Position numbers and translations under genes: made by a program
Shown: piece by piece, positions 1-8,461 of the stretch
Layout of the letters: the number at the start of each line of letters is the position of its first letter
How positions within the stretch are numbered: position 1 is the first letter of the stretch
Notes under the pieces: model-generated
What the model was told of the DNA's origin: nothing
What the model saw: only the letters and a program-made list of their open reading frames with translations
Databases searched by the model: none
Assembly (NCBI GenBank): GCA_910589595.1
Contig: CAJUTM010000003.1
Span: 1-64,000 of the forward strand
DNA length: 64,000 nucleotides
From: an uncultured Eubacterium sp.
GTDB lineage: Bacteria; Bacillota; Clostridia; Lachnospirales; Lachnospiraceae
Reading direction: 5' to 3'

Positions 1-2
1 AA

Positions 3-251
3 AGCAAAGCATATGCAGAAAGCATAATCCATGCAGTTTCGCTAAGCAATGACGTAAAAACGAGGTATGCAAAAACCGAAAACTATTATGTTTTGCGGAA
101 TACTCAAATATCTGCTGTTCTGGTGGAAATGGGATTTCTTTCAAATTATTCTGAGAGTCAAAAGCTGTTAAATGACGACTATCAGGAAATCTTGGCGCAG
201 AGAATGGCAGAAGGAATTTTTAACAAGATAAAGGGAGATGAAAACTTATGA
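3..251 (+). CDS. N-acetylmuramoyl-L-alanine amidase (Amidase_3), C-terminal part, cut by window edge
   Basis: The frame is open from the window edge to a TGA at 249-251 and gives the last 82 residues of an Amidase_3 cell-wall hydrolase. The family signature near the C-terminus is visible: YYVLRNT followed by VLVEMGFLSN, where the Glu is a zinc/catalytic residue in this family. The same signature occurs in the complete cwlD-like gene at 45528-46223. Members cleave the amide bond between N-acetylmuramic acid and L-Ala in peptidoglycan. The gene lies next to recombinase and restriction gene fragments, so it may belong to a mobile element rather than the core chromosome. The N-terminal part and start lie outside the window. 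Confidence 0.8.
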   Translation, partial: SKAYAESIIHAVSLSNDVKTRYAKTENYYVLRNTQISAVLVEMGFLSNYSESQKLLNDDYQEILAQRMAEGIFNKIKGDENL

Positions 252-307
252 AGAATCATTCAAAAGGCAATAACAATAAAAACGGCGATTTGGATGGTGT
301 TCCGTAA
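248..307 (+). CDS. Possible 19-residue ORF overlapping the amidase stop
   Basis: An ATG at 248 overlaps the amidase stop codon (ATGA arrangement, typical of translational coupling) and opens a 19-codon frame rich in Asn, Lys and Gly that stops at 305-307. It resembles nothing I recognise. It may be a peptide gene cut short by the rearrangement that brought in the recombinase fragment, or a chance ORF. Confidence 0.25.
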   Translation: MKNHSKGNNNKNGDLDGVP

Positions 308-354
308 GGAAGTTTCCCTAAAGACCGAAATATTGTGATATACTGCTATGTAGA

Positions 355-382
355 CAGTGTAGCTTTGCGGCTACGCTGTTTT
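355..382 (+). terminator. Rho-independent terminator after the amidase
   Basis: Nine-base-pair stem (CAGTGTAGC / GCTACGCTG, one T-G wobble) with a six-base loop, followed by TTTT on the plus strand. It ends transcription arriving from the amidase side and overlaps the last codons of the opposite-strand recombinase gene. Confidence 0.6.
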
Positions 383-1741
383 ACTGCTCTGGCTGGTTGT
401 TCTGTTCCGCATATGCTCTTGGAACAGTTCTTCCATTTCTTCGGGCATCGGCTCTCTGACAATGCCGACGCTGTTGTAGTAAATATCTAAACTCTGGTAA
501 CGCTGACCGTCAATATATTCTGGCTTGGACACGACAATCTTCTCAATAAACTCGTGTACGATTTCGGGGGTTAATTCCGTAAGCTGTGTGACGCATTTTA
601 CCCTGTCGATAAAACGCTGAAGGCTGTCGCTCTTGTCCGTTTCGGTTTCAAGGTACTGTTCCATATTGGGAATGGATTCTTTTAACTGTTTCTGCTCATC
701 CTCAAACGCCATTGACATGGTGGCGAAGCGTCCATCAGAGATTTTCCCGCTTACATTGTCCTCATAAATCTTCTGGATAAGGCTGTCAATCTCTTTCACC
801 CGCTTTTTTGCCTGTGCAAGCTCCCTGCGCTTTTCGGATAATTCTTTCCTCTTTTCCTCTCCGAAAGCCGCCATCTGATTTCTGGCAAAATCTTTTTCAA
901 AACACTGGACGTACCAGAACACACGCTGCATACTGTCCAATACTGCCTTTGCCACTACTTTTTCTCGGATATAGTGGGCAGAGCATACATCAGAGTTTTT
1001 GCGGTAGGAAGAACAGAAGAAATAAGCCTGTTCCCTCTTGTAATTATTTACTGTGCTGTAATAGAGTTTCTCCCCGCAGTCGGCGCAATAGAGCAGACCA
1101 GAAAACATGCTGATAATCCCGCTCCTTGTCGGTCTGCGGCGGTGTTCCCGAAGCTCCTGCACGAGCATGAAGGTTTCTTCGTCAATGATTGCGGGATGGG
1201 TGTTTTTGAATATCTGCCATTCCTCCTGCGGGAGTTCCAGCCGCTTCTTGCTTTTAAATGATTTGTGCATGGTGCGGAAATTAACGGTGTCCCCGATATA
1301 TTCCTGTCGGGAGAGGATGCGTACCACGCTGGCTGCTGACCAGTGGTAGGGGGTGGCGGGCGGTTTTCGGTATGCCATCCCAATGCTGTTCCAGTAAACC
1401 GTCGGCGTCATTACCTTGTCGGCTTTCAGCTTTTTTGCTATCTGCGTCGGTCCGAACCCTTCCACGCACATATCAAAAATCCGTCTTACAATTTCAGCCG
1501 CAGGCTCATCGATTAGCCATTCTTTTGGTTTGTCTGGATTCTTTTTGTATCCAAATGGCGGATTGGTTGTAAGTGGTGCGCCCGACAGTCCCTTATTGCG
1601 GAGGATATTCCGCACTTTCTGGCTCGTGTTCTTGGCATGCCATTCGTTGAATAAGTCCTGCATGGGGACAAGGTCGCTGATGCCTTTCGCTGTGTCACTT
1701 AATATTTCTGTGGGGGCTACAATGCCTTCTTTGAACACCAA
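371..1741 (-). pseudogene. Large serine recombinase lacking its N-terminal catalytic domain
   Basis: The 456-residue frame encodes the recombinase domain (NEWHAKNTSQKVR through the PFGYKK and YIGDTVNF motifs), the zinc ribbon (CADCGEKL ... FFCSSYRKNSDVC) and a coiled-coil plus C-terminal region like that of TndX/TnpX-type transposon recombinases. The resolvase domain of about 150 residues that carries the nucleophilic Ser is absent. Homology appears to start around residue 15 (DTAKGISDLVPMQDLF), and the codons before that lie beyond a junction with an hsdS fragment on the other strand. The protein could bind DNA but cannot perform strand exchange. It ends in a hairpin region at 355-382. Confidence 0.85.
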
Positions 1742-2395
1742 ATTAATGGATAGTATTCCATTGAATTTACCATCAAGAGAAATTCAAGATAAGATAGCAG
1801 GTTTATTAGATAGTATAGATTCAAGGATAGAAAATAATAACAAGGTTAATCAAGAATTAGAATCAATGGCAAAAACTATTTATGATTACTGGCTTTTGCA
1901 GTTTGAATTTCCCAATGATGATGGAAAACCTTATAAATCTTCTGGTGGAAAAATGGTTTGGAATGATGAATTGAAAAAAGAAATTCCGGAAGGATGGGAA
2001 TGTGTTCAATTAGGCGAGATATTTTTGTTTGTAAAAGGTAAGATTCCAAAGAGATTAGCGGGCATACAGGAAGATGGGCTACATCCTTATATAACTATAG
2101 ATGTTGCTAATAATGCGAAAGCTGAATTTTGCAGTGGAGAAAATATGATTTATTGTAATGGAGAAGTTATAATGGTAATGGATGGCGCAGCAAGTGGGGA
2201 TGTTTATATTGGAAATAAGGGAATATTAGGTTCTACATTTGCGATGATGAAAAAGAAGAGAACGGATATTTCTGATGCGCTAATATATTCAATTTTAAAG
2301 CGGCAGAGTGTAATATATAAAAAAGCAAATACAGGATCAACTGTGCCCCATGCCAATCGCAGATTTATTGAAAGTATAAAAATGCCCATTAGTAA
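1713..2395 (+). pseudogene. hsdS: Type I restriction specificity subunit (hsdS) fragment
   Basis: Reading in the plus frame, the sequence resembles HsdS from the end of the first target-recognition domain (GATMPSLNTKLMDSIPL), through the central conserved helix (LPSREIQDKIAGLLDSIDSR, IENNNKVNQELESMAKTIYD), into the second recognition domain (PEGWECVQLGEIF ... GDVYIGNKGILGSTF ... TGSTVPHANRRFIESIKM). The first recognition domain and the C-terminal helix are missing. The same frame reads on to 2495, but the sequence beyond about 2395 no longer looks like HsdS and a second frame takes over. No hsdM or hsdR lies in the window, so this is a non-functional remnant. Confidence 0.75.
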
Positions 2396-2698
2396 AAATA
2401 TGATGAATTTGAGGGTAAATTTCATACAACAAAATATGAAACGCCACAAGGGATTCCGATACAGATTAATATTACCGCTAATAGAGAATGTGTGAATTAT
2501 GCTTTGTGTTTATATCATTTAGACAATAAAAGAAGCACTGATAGAATAACAGAAATTTTTTCATATCAAAACGAATACCGATTTGTTGTTGTAGACGAAA
2601 CTGAAAATAAGGAAACAATTAGATTTGATATAGGCTGTTTAAAGGATATAACAACCATCATGAGCCAAAATGAGTTTTTGGATGTTTGCAAGCTGTAA
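2396..2698 (+). pseudogene. C-terminal fragment of an unrecognised protein
   Basis: A frame open from 2396 to the TAA at 2696-2698 encodes about 100 residues with coherent, protein-like composition (for example YDEFEGKFHTTKYETPQG, then TTIMSQNEFLDVC near the end). It starts exactly where the HsdS similarity stops, one frame over, and there is no good start codon or ribosome binding site, so it is the tail of a gene truncated by deletion. I do not recognise the family. Confidence 0.45.
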
Positions 2699-2857
2699 AT
2701 AGCTGAGAAATTGGGTGGTAAGGTAGTATTGGAAGCTATGCAGGCAGCAGGATTAAGAGTGAATCCGGCGGATTATAAGGAGGCTCCTGCGACAGTGGCA
2801 TATGAGATTAGCAAAACAATATTTATGAACAAATTTTGTGACAGGAACTGTATGTAA
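2699..2857 (+). pseudogene. Unassigned 52-codon gene tail
   Basis: Directly after the preceding stop and in the same frame, 52 codons with protein-like composition (VLEAMQAAGLRVNPADYKEA) run to a TAA at 2855-2857. There is no start signal. It may be another gene remnant or readthrough sequence; the family is not recognised. Confidence 0.25.
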
Positions 2858-2885
2858 GAAAAAGATTTATCTATGATATATATGG

Positions 2886-2949
2886 AAGATGTATCAAACG
2901 AAATGTTTGCGTAAATTTAGCATATTTTTTCATTTGATACATCTTTTTA
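2886..2949 (+). terminator. Strong hairpin with U tract
   Basis: A perfect 13-bp inverted repeat (AAGATGTATCAAA at 2886-2898, TTTGATACATCTT at 2933-2945) encloses a 34-base loop and is followed by further Ts. It reads as a terminator in the plus direction and closes the fragment cluster upstream. Confidence 0.6.
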
Positions 2950-3626
2950 GTGCCGTTTTGCAAGCTTATTATGGGTAAGGGGTCAGAGGATTTTCTCCTG
3001 CGTATATACGCAAGCAGTGCTTGCTGACTTGGTAAGATTGGCAAACGAATTTTAAGCTGTAGGGGTAGTTTGCTCAAAACTGAGGCGGGTGCTGACGTCC
3101 GCTTTAACAGAAAAATTTTTGAAAAAGTTTTCGTAAATAGGAAAAAATTTTACATATTTACCATTTAGAATAATATTTAGGGCAACTGAAATGAGAGCTG
3201 ATATGAAAACTGAATAATGCAATATACATACAGGACGTGAGGATATGTGTAGCCACTATGTAGGTGCGCCACGATATGCCTGCCCTGATTCATTTCGGGG
3301 TAAACGTGAGGGAATGGAAATAATCTATTGAAGCAAAGGCATTGAGCGATAAAAACCTGACAAAATGCACAGCAGATGTGCGGGGCGATGAGCCATATTC
3401 GTGATAATGATACTTCTGGATTTCTGGTTGAAATTTAGTCATAAAATGACGGTGCGATTCCGATGTGGACAGCGTAATGACCTGTCACTTGTATGTAGTC
3501 TTATAGAATAAAAACAGGATAGATTGACAGGAAATTTGTGATTTTTAATGTAAAACAGCGTAAGGGCAGTTATGAACGTAATAGTTTGTAGCTGTCCTTT
3601 TTTGCGTTCATATGGAGGAAGTGCTT
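2950..3626 (+). other. Non-coding stretch, possibly a structured RNA or long leader
   Basis: There is no credible long ORF on either strand. The stretch contains several locally G/C-rich, self-complementary patches (for example around 3250-3310 and 3370-3400) between A/T-rich spacers. It ends immediately upstream of a 50-codon ORF with a good ribosome binding site. A short run GTGCGCC at 3266 and GATGAGCCATATTCG near 3388 faintly recall group II intron ends, but no domain V or maturase is seen. I cannot assign it to a known RNA family. Confidence 0.3.
3245..3331 (+). CDS. Possible 28-residue ORF inside the non-coding stretch
   Basis: An ATG preceded by GTGAGGAT opens 28 codons (MCSHYVGAPRYACPDSFRGK at the start) and stops at 3329-3331. 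The spacing from the GAGG is tight and no family is known to me. It is listed because the composition is not random-looking. Confidence 0.18.
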   Translation: MCSHYVGAPRYACPDSFRGKREGMEIIY

Positions 3627-3779
3627 ATGATTGATGAATGGAGCGGATTGGCGGATATGCTGGCAAATTTGATTGAAAAATATGCGTCAGATTTAGATAT
3701 AGAAAATTTACCTGATATAGCAGGAGATAATCATGCGAAAGATGATAGAAATAAAGCAGAAGAATTGTCAAAAAATTGA
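3627..3779 (+). CDS. Small acidic hypothetical protein, 50 residues
   Basis: ATG at 3627 preceded by GGAGGA at 3614-3619. The product is acidic, begins MIDEWSGLADMLANLIEKYA and looks largely helical. Its 3' end overlaps the region upstream of the rhuM-like gene in another frame. I do not recognise a family. Small genes of this kind often sit beside recombinase genes in clostridial integrative elements, and a recombinase fragment does lie 1.1 kb downstream. Confidence 0.45.
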   Translation: MIDEWSGLADMLANLIEKYASDLDIENLPDIAGDNHAKDDRNKAEELSKN

Positions 3780-3876
3780 AGGATGTATCTTGCTAATAAT
3801 GGTCACAAAAGATATAATAAACATGATAAGAGTGTCCAAACTATTGCTGGAGAAAATACCAAATAACGAGGTGACT

Positions 3877-4869
3877 ATGAATTATAGAGAAGAAATTGGA
3901 AAATCAAATATGATAATTTATACAACAGAAGACGGCTTATCAAAGATTGAAACAATCTTTGATGGCGATACGGTTTGGCTGTCAAAGGCTCAAATGGCGG
4001 AGTTATTTCAGAGAGACCGTTCTGTAATTTCAAAACACATAAAAAATATATTTGAAGAAGGAGAGCTTTCCAGAGAAGGTAATGTGCAAATTTTGCACAT
4101 TGCAAATTCCGATAAGCCCGTAGAATTTTATAATCTCGATGTAATCATTTCTGTTGGTTATCGTGTGAAATCAAAGCGAGGCACACAGTTCAGGATATGG
4201 GCAACAGGAATTTTGAAAGAGTATATGCATAAAGGCTTTGCGCTGGATGATGAACGCTTGAAAAACTTAGGCGGCGGTGGATATTTTAAGGAACTGCTTG
4301 AACGGATCAGGGATATTCGTGCATCAGAAAAGGTGTTTTACAGGCAGGTATTGGAGATTTACGCTACAAGCATTGACTATGACCCGAAAGCGGAAATATC
4401 CATTCAGTTTTTCCAGAAGGTTCAGAACAAAATTCATTATGGCATTCATGGACAGACGGCGGCGGAAGTTATTTATACAAGAGCGGATGCGGAAAAGGAA
4501 TTTATGGGGCTTACCACGTTCGCAGGAAACCAGCCAACGTTGCGGGAGGCTGTCATTGCCAAGAACTATCTGAATGAAAAAGAACTTCGTGCAATGGGGC
4601 AGCTTGTGTCGGGATATTTGGATTTTGCAGAACGTCAGGCAGAACGGGAACAGGCTATGACCATGAAAGATTGGGTGAAGTACTTAGACCGGATTCTAAC
4701 AATGAGCGGCGAACAGTTGTTGTTAGGAAATGGGAATGTGACGCATAAGCAGGCGGTGGAAAAAGCAACCGGAGAATATAAGAAATATAAAGAACGAACT
4801 TTAAGCGATGTGGAACAGGATTATTTGGACTCAATAAAAATATTGGGTAAAAAAGCAGATAAAGATTAA
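3877..4869 (+). CDS. RhuM family protein
   Basis: The 330-residue product matches the RhuM (virulence protein RhuM) family: an N-terminal YTTEDGLSKIETIFDGDTVW followed by WLSKAQMAELFQRDRSVISK, a helix-turn-helix-like segment, the conserved IISVGYRVKSKRGTQFRIWA block and the C-terminal FQKVQNKIHYGIHGQTAAEV block. Family members occur in pathogenicity islands and beside restriction-modification genes; their biochemical role is not established. The start at 3877 follows GAGGTG and removes 48 upstream codons that overlap the 50-codon ORF and do not resemble the family. The gene looks intact, unlike most of its neighbours. Confidence 0.85.
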   Translation: MNYREEIGKSNMIIYTTEDGLSKIETIFDGDTVWLSKAQMAELFQRDRSVISKHIKNIFEEGELSREGNVQILHIANSDKPVEFYNLDVIISVGYRVKSKRGTQFRIWATGILKEYMHKGFALDDERLKNLGGGGYFKELLERIRDIRASEKVFYRQVLEIYATSIDYDPKAEISIQFFQKVQNKIHYGIHGQTAAEVIYTRADAEKEFMGLTTFAGNQPTLREAVIAKNYLNEKELRAMGQLVSGYLDFAERQAEREQAMTMKDWVKYLDRILTMSGEQLLLGNGNVTHKQAVEKATGEYKKYKERTLSDVEQDYLDSIKILGKKADKD

Positions 4870-4881
4870 AATTTACAGATC

Positions 4882-5961
4882 ATGCAGGATTTCGGGGTAA
4901 ATTTAATTTGTGTGGAAGATGGAATTGATTCTTCTAAGGATGCAGGCAAACTGATGATTTCTGTTTTGTCAGCTGTTGCGGAAATTGAGAGGGAAAATAT
5001 TCGTGTGCAGACAATGGAGGGGCGTATCCAGAAAGCCCGCGAGGGAAGATGGAACGGCGGTTTTGCGCCATACGGCTATCAGCTTGTGGATGGGGAACTT
5101 CAGATCAACGAGGAAGAAGCGGCCGCTATCCGTGTCATTTTTGAACAGTATGTGACGACTGACACCGGCGCTAACGGTGTGGCAAAATATCTTGAGAATC
5201 ACGGCATTCGCAAGATACAGAGACAGAACGGAAAAAATCCTCTTTTTGATGCACACTTGGTTCGTCTTATTCTGAAAAATCCGGTATATTGTGGTAAAAT
5301 TGCTTATGGACGCAGAAAAACAGAAAAAGTTCATGGAACACGAAACGAGTATCATCTTGTGGAGCAGGATAATTATATTCTGGTAGACGGACTGCATGAA
5401 GCTATTATTGCGGAAGTTATCATATGTGGCTTAAATGGCAGCGGAAAGAATACATTAGAAAAGGTTCTTGCGAAGAAGCTGCATTTCCATTTTATAGACA
5501 ATGAAAACTTGTATTTTCCTAAAACAGATAAAAATTATACCTATGCTTTTCCTCGTACTCGTGAAGAGGTGGAAAAGTTGCTTTGGAGTGAGATAAGAGC
5601 ACATGAAAACTTTGTTTTTACTTCTGTAAAAGGAGATTATGGAGAAACTATCTACCCGTTTTTTCAATATGCTGTATTGATTGATGTTCCAAAGGATATT
5701 CGGATATGGCGAGTTAGAAATCGTTCTTTTCAGAAATTTGGTGAAAGAATGTTAATAGGTGGAGATTTACATGAGCAAGAGGAGAAGTTCTTTGATTTTG
5801 TTGAAGCTCAACCAGAAAATACTGTTGAAGAATGGGTGCAGTCTTTAAAATGTCCTGTTCTACGAATTGACGGAACAAAACCTATTGAAGAAAACGTAAA
5901 TTTTATCATGGGGAAAAATACAAAATGGACGATACTTATCAAGGAAGTAAAGGTAGCTTGA
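4882..5961 (+). pseudogene. Serine recombinase fragment fused in frame to a P-loop kinase/ATPase
   Basis: Residues 1 to about 180 are the middle of a resolvase-type recombinase: the end of the catalytic domain (NLICVEDGIDSSKDAGKLM, SVLSAVAEIERENIRVQTM) and the recombinase domain (GGFAPYGYQL, NPVYCGKIAYGRRK). The catalytic Ser region is absent. At about residue 181 the frame passes straight into a small AAA-type nucleotide kinase-like protein (IICGLNGSGKNT Walker A, then FIDNENLYFPKTDKNY, PFFQYAVLIDVPKDIRIWRV and CPVLRIDGTKPIEENVNF). The Walker A has Asn where Ser/Thr is usual after GK. No ribosome binding site precedes the first ATG. It is most likely a deletion product joining recombinase to the 5' end of the kinase gene, perhaps expressed from upstream readthrough. 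Confidence 0.7.
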
Positions 5962-5997
5962 TATAAAACATCTATGAGATAAATGAGGGAAAATGAT

Positions 5998-6714
5998 ATG
6001 GCAATGTGGAATCCGTGGCGTGGCTGCCACAAACATAGCGAGGGGTGCAGGTATTGTTACATCCATAAGGGCGATTTTAAGCGTGGAATTGATACGAACA
6101 ATATTGTAAAGACGGATAACTTCTACGCCCCTATCGCTAAAAATAAATCGGGAGCATATAAAATCAAATCCGGACAGATTGTGTATCTCTGCTTTTCCAC
6201 GGATTTTCTTGTTGAGGCTGCCGATGAATGGCGTTCTGAATGTTGGGCGATGATACGGGAGCGTTCCGACCTCCACTTTTTGTTTTTGACAAAGCGTATT
6301 GAGCGGTTTATGGATTGTATTCCAGAGGATTGGAACGATGGGTACGATAATGTTACGGTTGGCTGCACGGTGGAAAATCAAGACAGGGCTGATTACAGAC
6401 TTTCCATTTTCAACGAACTGCCCATCAAACATAAAAATATTATCTGTCAACCATTGATTGAGGAAATAAATCTTGCCGCCTATCTTGAGAATGTTGAATT
6501 AGTCGCAGTCGGCGGCGAATCGGACAGAAACGCCAGACCACTTGACTATGCGTGGGTGCTTTCCATACGGGAGCAATGTATTGCCCATAAAGTGTATTTT
6601 CAGTTCCGGCAGTGTGGGACGCATTTTATCAAGGACGGAAAAAGCTACACTCTGTCTACTCGTGATTTATGTAGCCAGGCCAGAAAGGCAAATATCAATG
6701 TGAACCATATATAG
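5998..6714 (+). CDS. DUF5131 family (phage Gp37/Gp68-like) protein
   Basis: The 238-residue protein begins MAMWNPWRGCHKHSEGCRYC, the family hallmark: a Trp-Asn-Pro opening and a Cys-rich motif (C-x6-C-x2-C) resembling a radical-SAM-like cluster site. It continues with FSTDFLVEAADEWR, LHFLFLTKR, VTVGCTVENQ and AVGGESDRNARPLDYAWV, all typical of DUF5131. Family members are found in phages and mobile islands; the reaction is unknown to me. The start at 5998 is chosen because GAGGG lies just upstream; the alternative ATG at 5983 lacks a site. It is probably cargo of the surrounding element. Confidence 0.8.
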   Translation: MAMWNPWRGCHKHSEGCRYCYIHKGDFKRGIDTNNIVKTDNFYAPIAKNKSGAYKIKSGQIVYLCFSTDFLVEAADEWRSECWAMIRERSDLHFLFLTKRIERFMDCIPEDWNDGYDNVTVGCTVENQDRADYRLSIFNELPIKHKNIICQPLIEEINLAAYLENVELVAVGGESDRNARPLDYAWVLSIREQCIAHKVYFQFRQCGTHFIKDGKSYTLSTRDLCSQARKANINVNHI

Positions 6715-6782
6715 GCCGCAGGAAGCTCGGGATAGATTATACAGAAAAGTGCAGAATTAATCCGTGATATGGAGAAAGAAAA

Positions 6783-7340
6783 ATGAATGAAGAAGAGATA
6801 GTAAAACTTTGCATAAACTGTTTTGCAAAGCGCCCAAAGGGCATAATCCGTTGTGCGGTAGGGCAGGCAAATTATGTATATATTGTAGAGTTTAGCGACA
6901 GAAAAATTGTAGTTCGCTGCAGTGAGGAAACAGGAGTGTACAAGGATACCATTTACTGGCTGGAGCGTTTGGCAGTGCGTGATATCCCTGTGCCGCGGGT
7001 GCTTGGAAGAGGAACATTTGGAGGATATGAATATCTGATATTAACTTATATTAAAGGGAAAGATATCGGACTTGTCTATACTGAATTAACTGCTGCGGAG
7101 AAGCGGGAGATTGCGAGAACGGTCGTAGGAATCCAGAATAAGGTGTCCACCCTGCAATTGCAAGATATCCCTGCCGATTGGACTTGGAAAGCATTTGCGT
7201 TTTATACATTACTATTCTGTGCAGATTTTATGGGAGAGCGTGGGATGCAGTTTATGGATAAGCAGGTGCCGGTGAGTGCAGAGATTGTGGAGCAGATGAA
7301 TGGAGTTTACGAGAAGTTGTGGAGGGAGTATGTGAATTAA
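6783..7340 (+). pseudogene. Aminoglycoside phosphotransferase-like protein lacking the catalytic core
   Basis: The N-terminal lobe is present (CAVGQANYVYIVEFSDRKIV with the nucleotide-binding region, then VPRVLGRGTFGGYEYLILTY). The C-terminal helices (FYTLLFCADFMGERGMQFMD, VYEKLWREY) are also present. At about residue 138 (DIPADWTWK) the sequence jumps directly to the C-terminal helices. The Brenner motif HxDxxxxN and the DxD metal site are missing, and the protein has 185 residues where about 300 are usual. An in-frame internal deletion therefore explains it, and the product cannot be a kinase. The ribosome binding site (ATGGAGAAAG) and start are intact. Confidence 0.75.
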
Positions 7341-7530
7341 CTGTTAGGATTGACAAATGGTTTGCTTAGTGGGAAAAGAACACCCTGATTTTTTATTACT
7401 TGCTCATGCCCAGCAGATTGGGCGGATATTATATTATGAGGGTGGTGGAAACACTCTTGGATGATAAAGTTATGGGAAGAGACGGGTTTCGATACAATTT
7501 TAAGAGTGCTCTTCGGATTCATTAAAATTG
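7341..7530. other. Short intergenic remnant without an identifiable gene
   Basis: Plus-strand codons ending at a TAA at 7522-7524 have some protein-like character (VETLLDDKVMGRDGFRYN) but no start and no family I can name. It is probably another gene tail. Confidence 0.3.
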
Positions 7531-7662
7531 AAATATGGGGTCAAGCAGCCATTTGTTGCTATCAATGGCTTAGGATTTGTTGACGGTCTATTTAATCCAC
7601 ATTGTGATAAAAATGGGAGGTTAGAAGATGTTAAGCAAATCTTAAGACAAGTAGTGAAGTAG
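7531..7662 (+). pseudogene. Peptidase E-like (class I glutamine amidotransferase fold) C-terminal remnant
   Basis: Forty-three codons ending in TAG encode a tail containing INGLGFVDGLFNPHCDKNGR, which resembles the region of peptidase E (dipeptidase, PepE/S51 family) in the second half of the protein. There is no start codon or catalytic Ser region. It is a short deletion remnant. Confidence 0.45.
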
Positions 7663-7803
7663 GTTTATCATTATCCGGTTGTGCAGCGTTGGAAATAATA
7701 GATACCCAGTACCGGCTCAGGAGCATATGGGGTAAAATCTTATTGGAAAAAGGGGATAGCCAAAGGGGAATTTGGACAAATATGGGGGAGATGAAGAGAG
7801 CGG

Positions 7804-7971
7804 TTATAAGTACATTGCATATTGATTTACCCTCTCTTTAAGGATACGCATCGCTTCCTTATGGTCAATTACCCTGCCTGCTTCCATGTCATCTATGCCT
7901 TTATCCAATTCCTCAAAAATCTGCGTTTCCTGTGCTTTTTCCTCAGAGCGGATTTTCTCTGCAACTGCCAT
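7804..7971 (-). CDS. Small antitoxin-like protein without an adjacent toxin
   Basis: The 55-residue product begins MAVAEKIRSEEKAQETQIFE and continues ELDKGIDDMEAGRVIDHKEA, a short helical protein reminiscent of RelB/ParD-like antitoxins in which a dimerising N-terminus is followed by an IDDME-GR motif. The start at 7971 follows GGAAAGGACG; the longer frame to 8025 adds codons without a ribosome binding site. No toxin ORF (RelE/ParE-like) was found on either side, so it is an orphan antitoxin or an unrelated small regulator. Confidence 0.55.
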   Translation of the reverse strand: MAVAEKIRSEEKAQETQIFEELDKGIDDMEAGRVIDHKEAMRILKERVNQYAMYL

Positions 7972-8067
7972 AATATCACGTCCTTTCCATATGAATAAGT
8001 GTATTATAACAAATTCACTTGGCATTATCCACTATTTTTTGTGGAATGTATTGGCAGGATTGCGGTT

Positions 8068-8454
8068 TCAATTTAGTTTGGCGGCTGTCTTTGTCAGAAA
8101 TTTATCATTATCAATGATAAATCTTTCATGTGTTCCCCTGCCGATAATTTCTTTGTCGTCGCTGGCCGTTACTTCAAAGACAAGCCGGCGTCCGTCAACC
8201 TGTATCAGCTCGCTTTTGCAGGTGACAGTCATGCCAAGAGGCGTGGCGGCGTCGTGGGTAATGTCCAAACGGGTTCCCACACTTCCCTGTCCCTCCTGCA
8301 AATAAGGGGCAATACTCTGCCAAGCCGTTTTTTCCATCAGGGCCGCCATGGCCGGTGTGGCGAAAACGTCCAGTGTTCCGCTTCCCATTGTTTTGGCGGA
8401 AGTACTCTCATCGGCAAGAATGGAGCAGCTTCCTTTGATTCCGGTAGTTATCAT
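8068..8454 (-). CDS. Hotdog-fold thioesterase (FlK-like family)
   Basis: The 128-residue protein has the features of the thioesterase family related to fluoroacetyl-CoA thioesterase FlK: a TSAKTMGSGTLDVFATPAMA N-terminal segment, MEKTAWQSI, the THDAATPLGMTVTC strand and FEVTASDDKEIIGRGTHER at the C-terminus. Such proteins hydrolyse small acyl-CoA esters; the substrate here is unknown. The start at 8454 follows GAGGGAATT and the gene begins 7 bp after niaR ends, so it is the fifth gene of the nad operon. No direct link to NAD synthesis is known to me; it may simply be co-transcribed. Confidence 0.8.
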   Translation of the reverse strand: MITTGIKGSCSILADESTSAKTMGSGTLDVFATPAMAALMEKTAWQSIAPYLQEGQGSVGTRLDITHDAATPLGMTVTCKSELIQVDGRRLVFEVTASDDKEIIGRGTHERFIIDNDKFLTKTAAKLN

Positions 8455-8461
8455 AATTCCC

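Larger units (their letters stand above)
248..7803. mobile_element. Decayed mobile/accessory region (patchwork of gene fragments)
   Basis: This stretch holds two different serine recombinase fragments, an hsdS piece, a phosphotransferase with an internal deletion, a peptidase E tail and several unassigned tails, with only a few genes that look whole (the rhuM-like and DUF5131 genes and a 50-codon ORF). Such a mix is typical of integrative elements that have lost their transfer functions by repeated deletion. I could not see attachment sites or flanking repeats, so the boundaries are approximate and more than one element may be involved. Confidence 0.5.

Noticed and set aside
1416..1712. N-terminal extension of the hsdS reading frame
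   Set aside because: These codons are antisense to the recombinase coding sequence and do not resemble HsdS; the frame is open by chance.
3240..3620. Group II intron
   Set aside because: GTGCG-like and GAGCC-like strings are present, but there is no domain V hairpin, no maturase ORF and no exon context.
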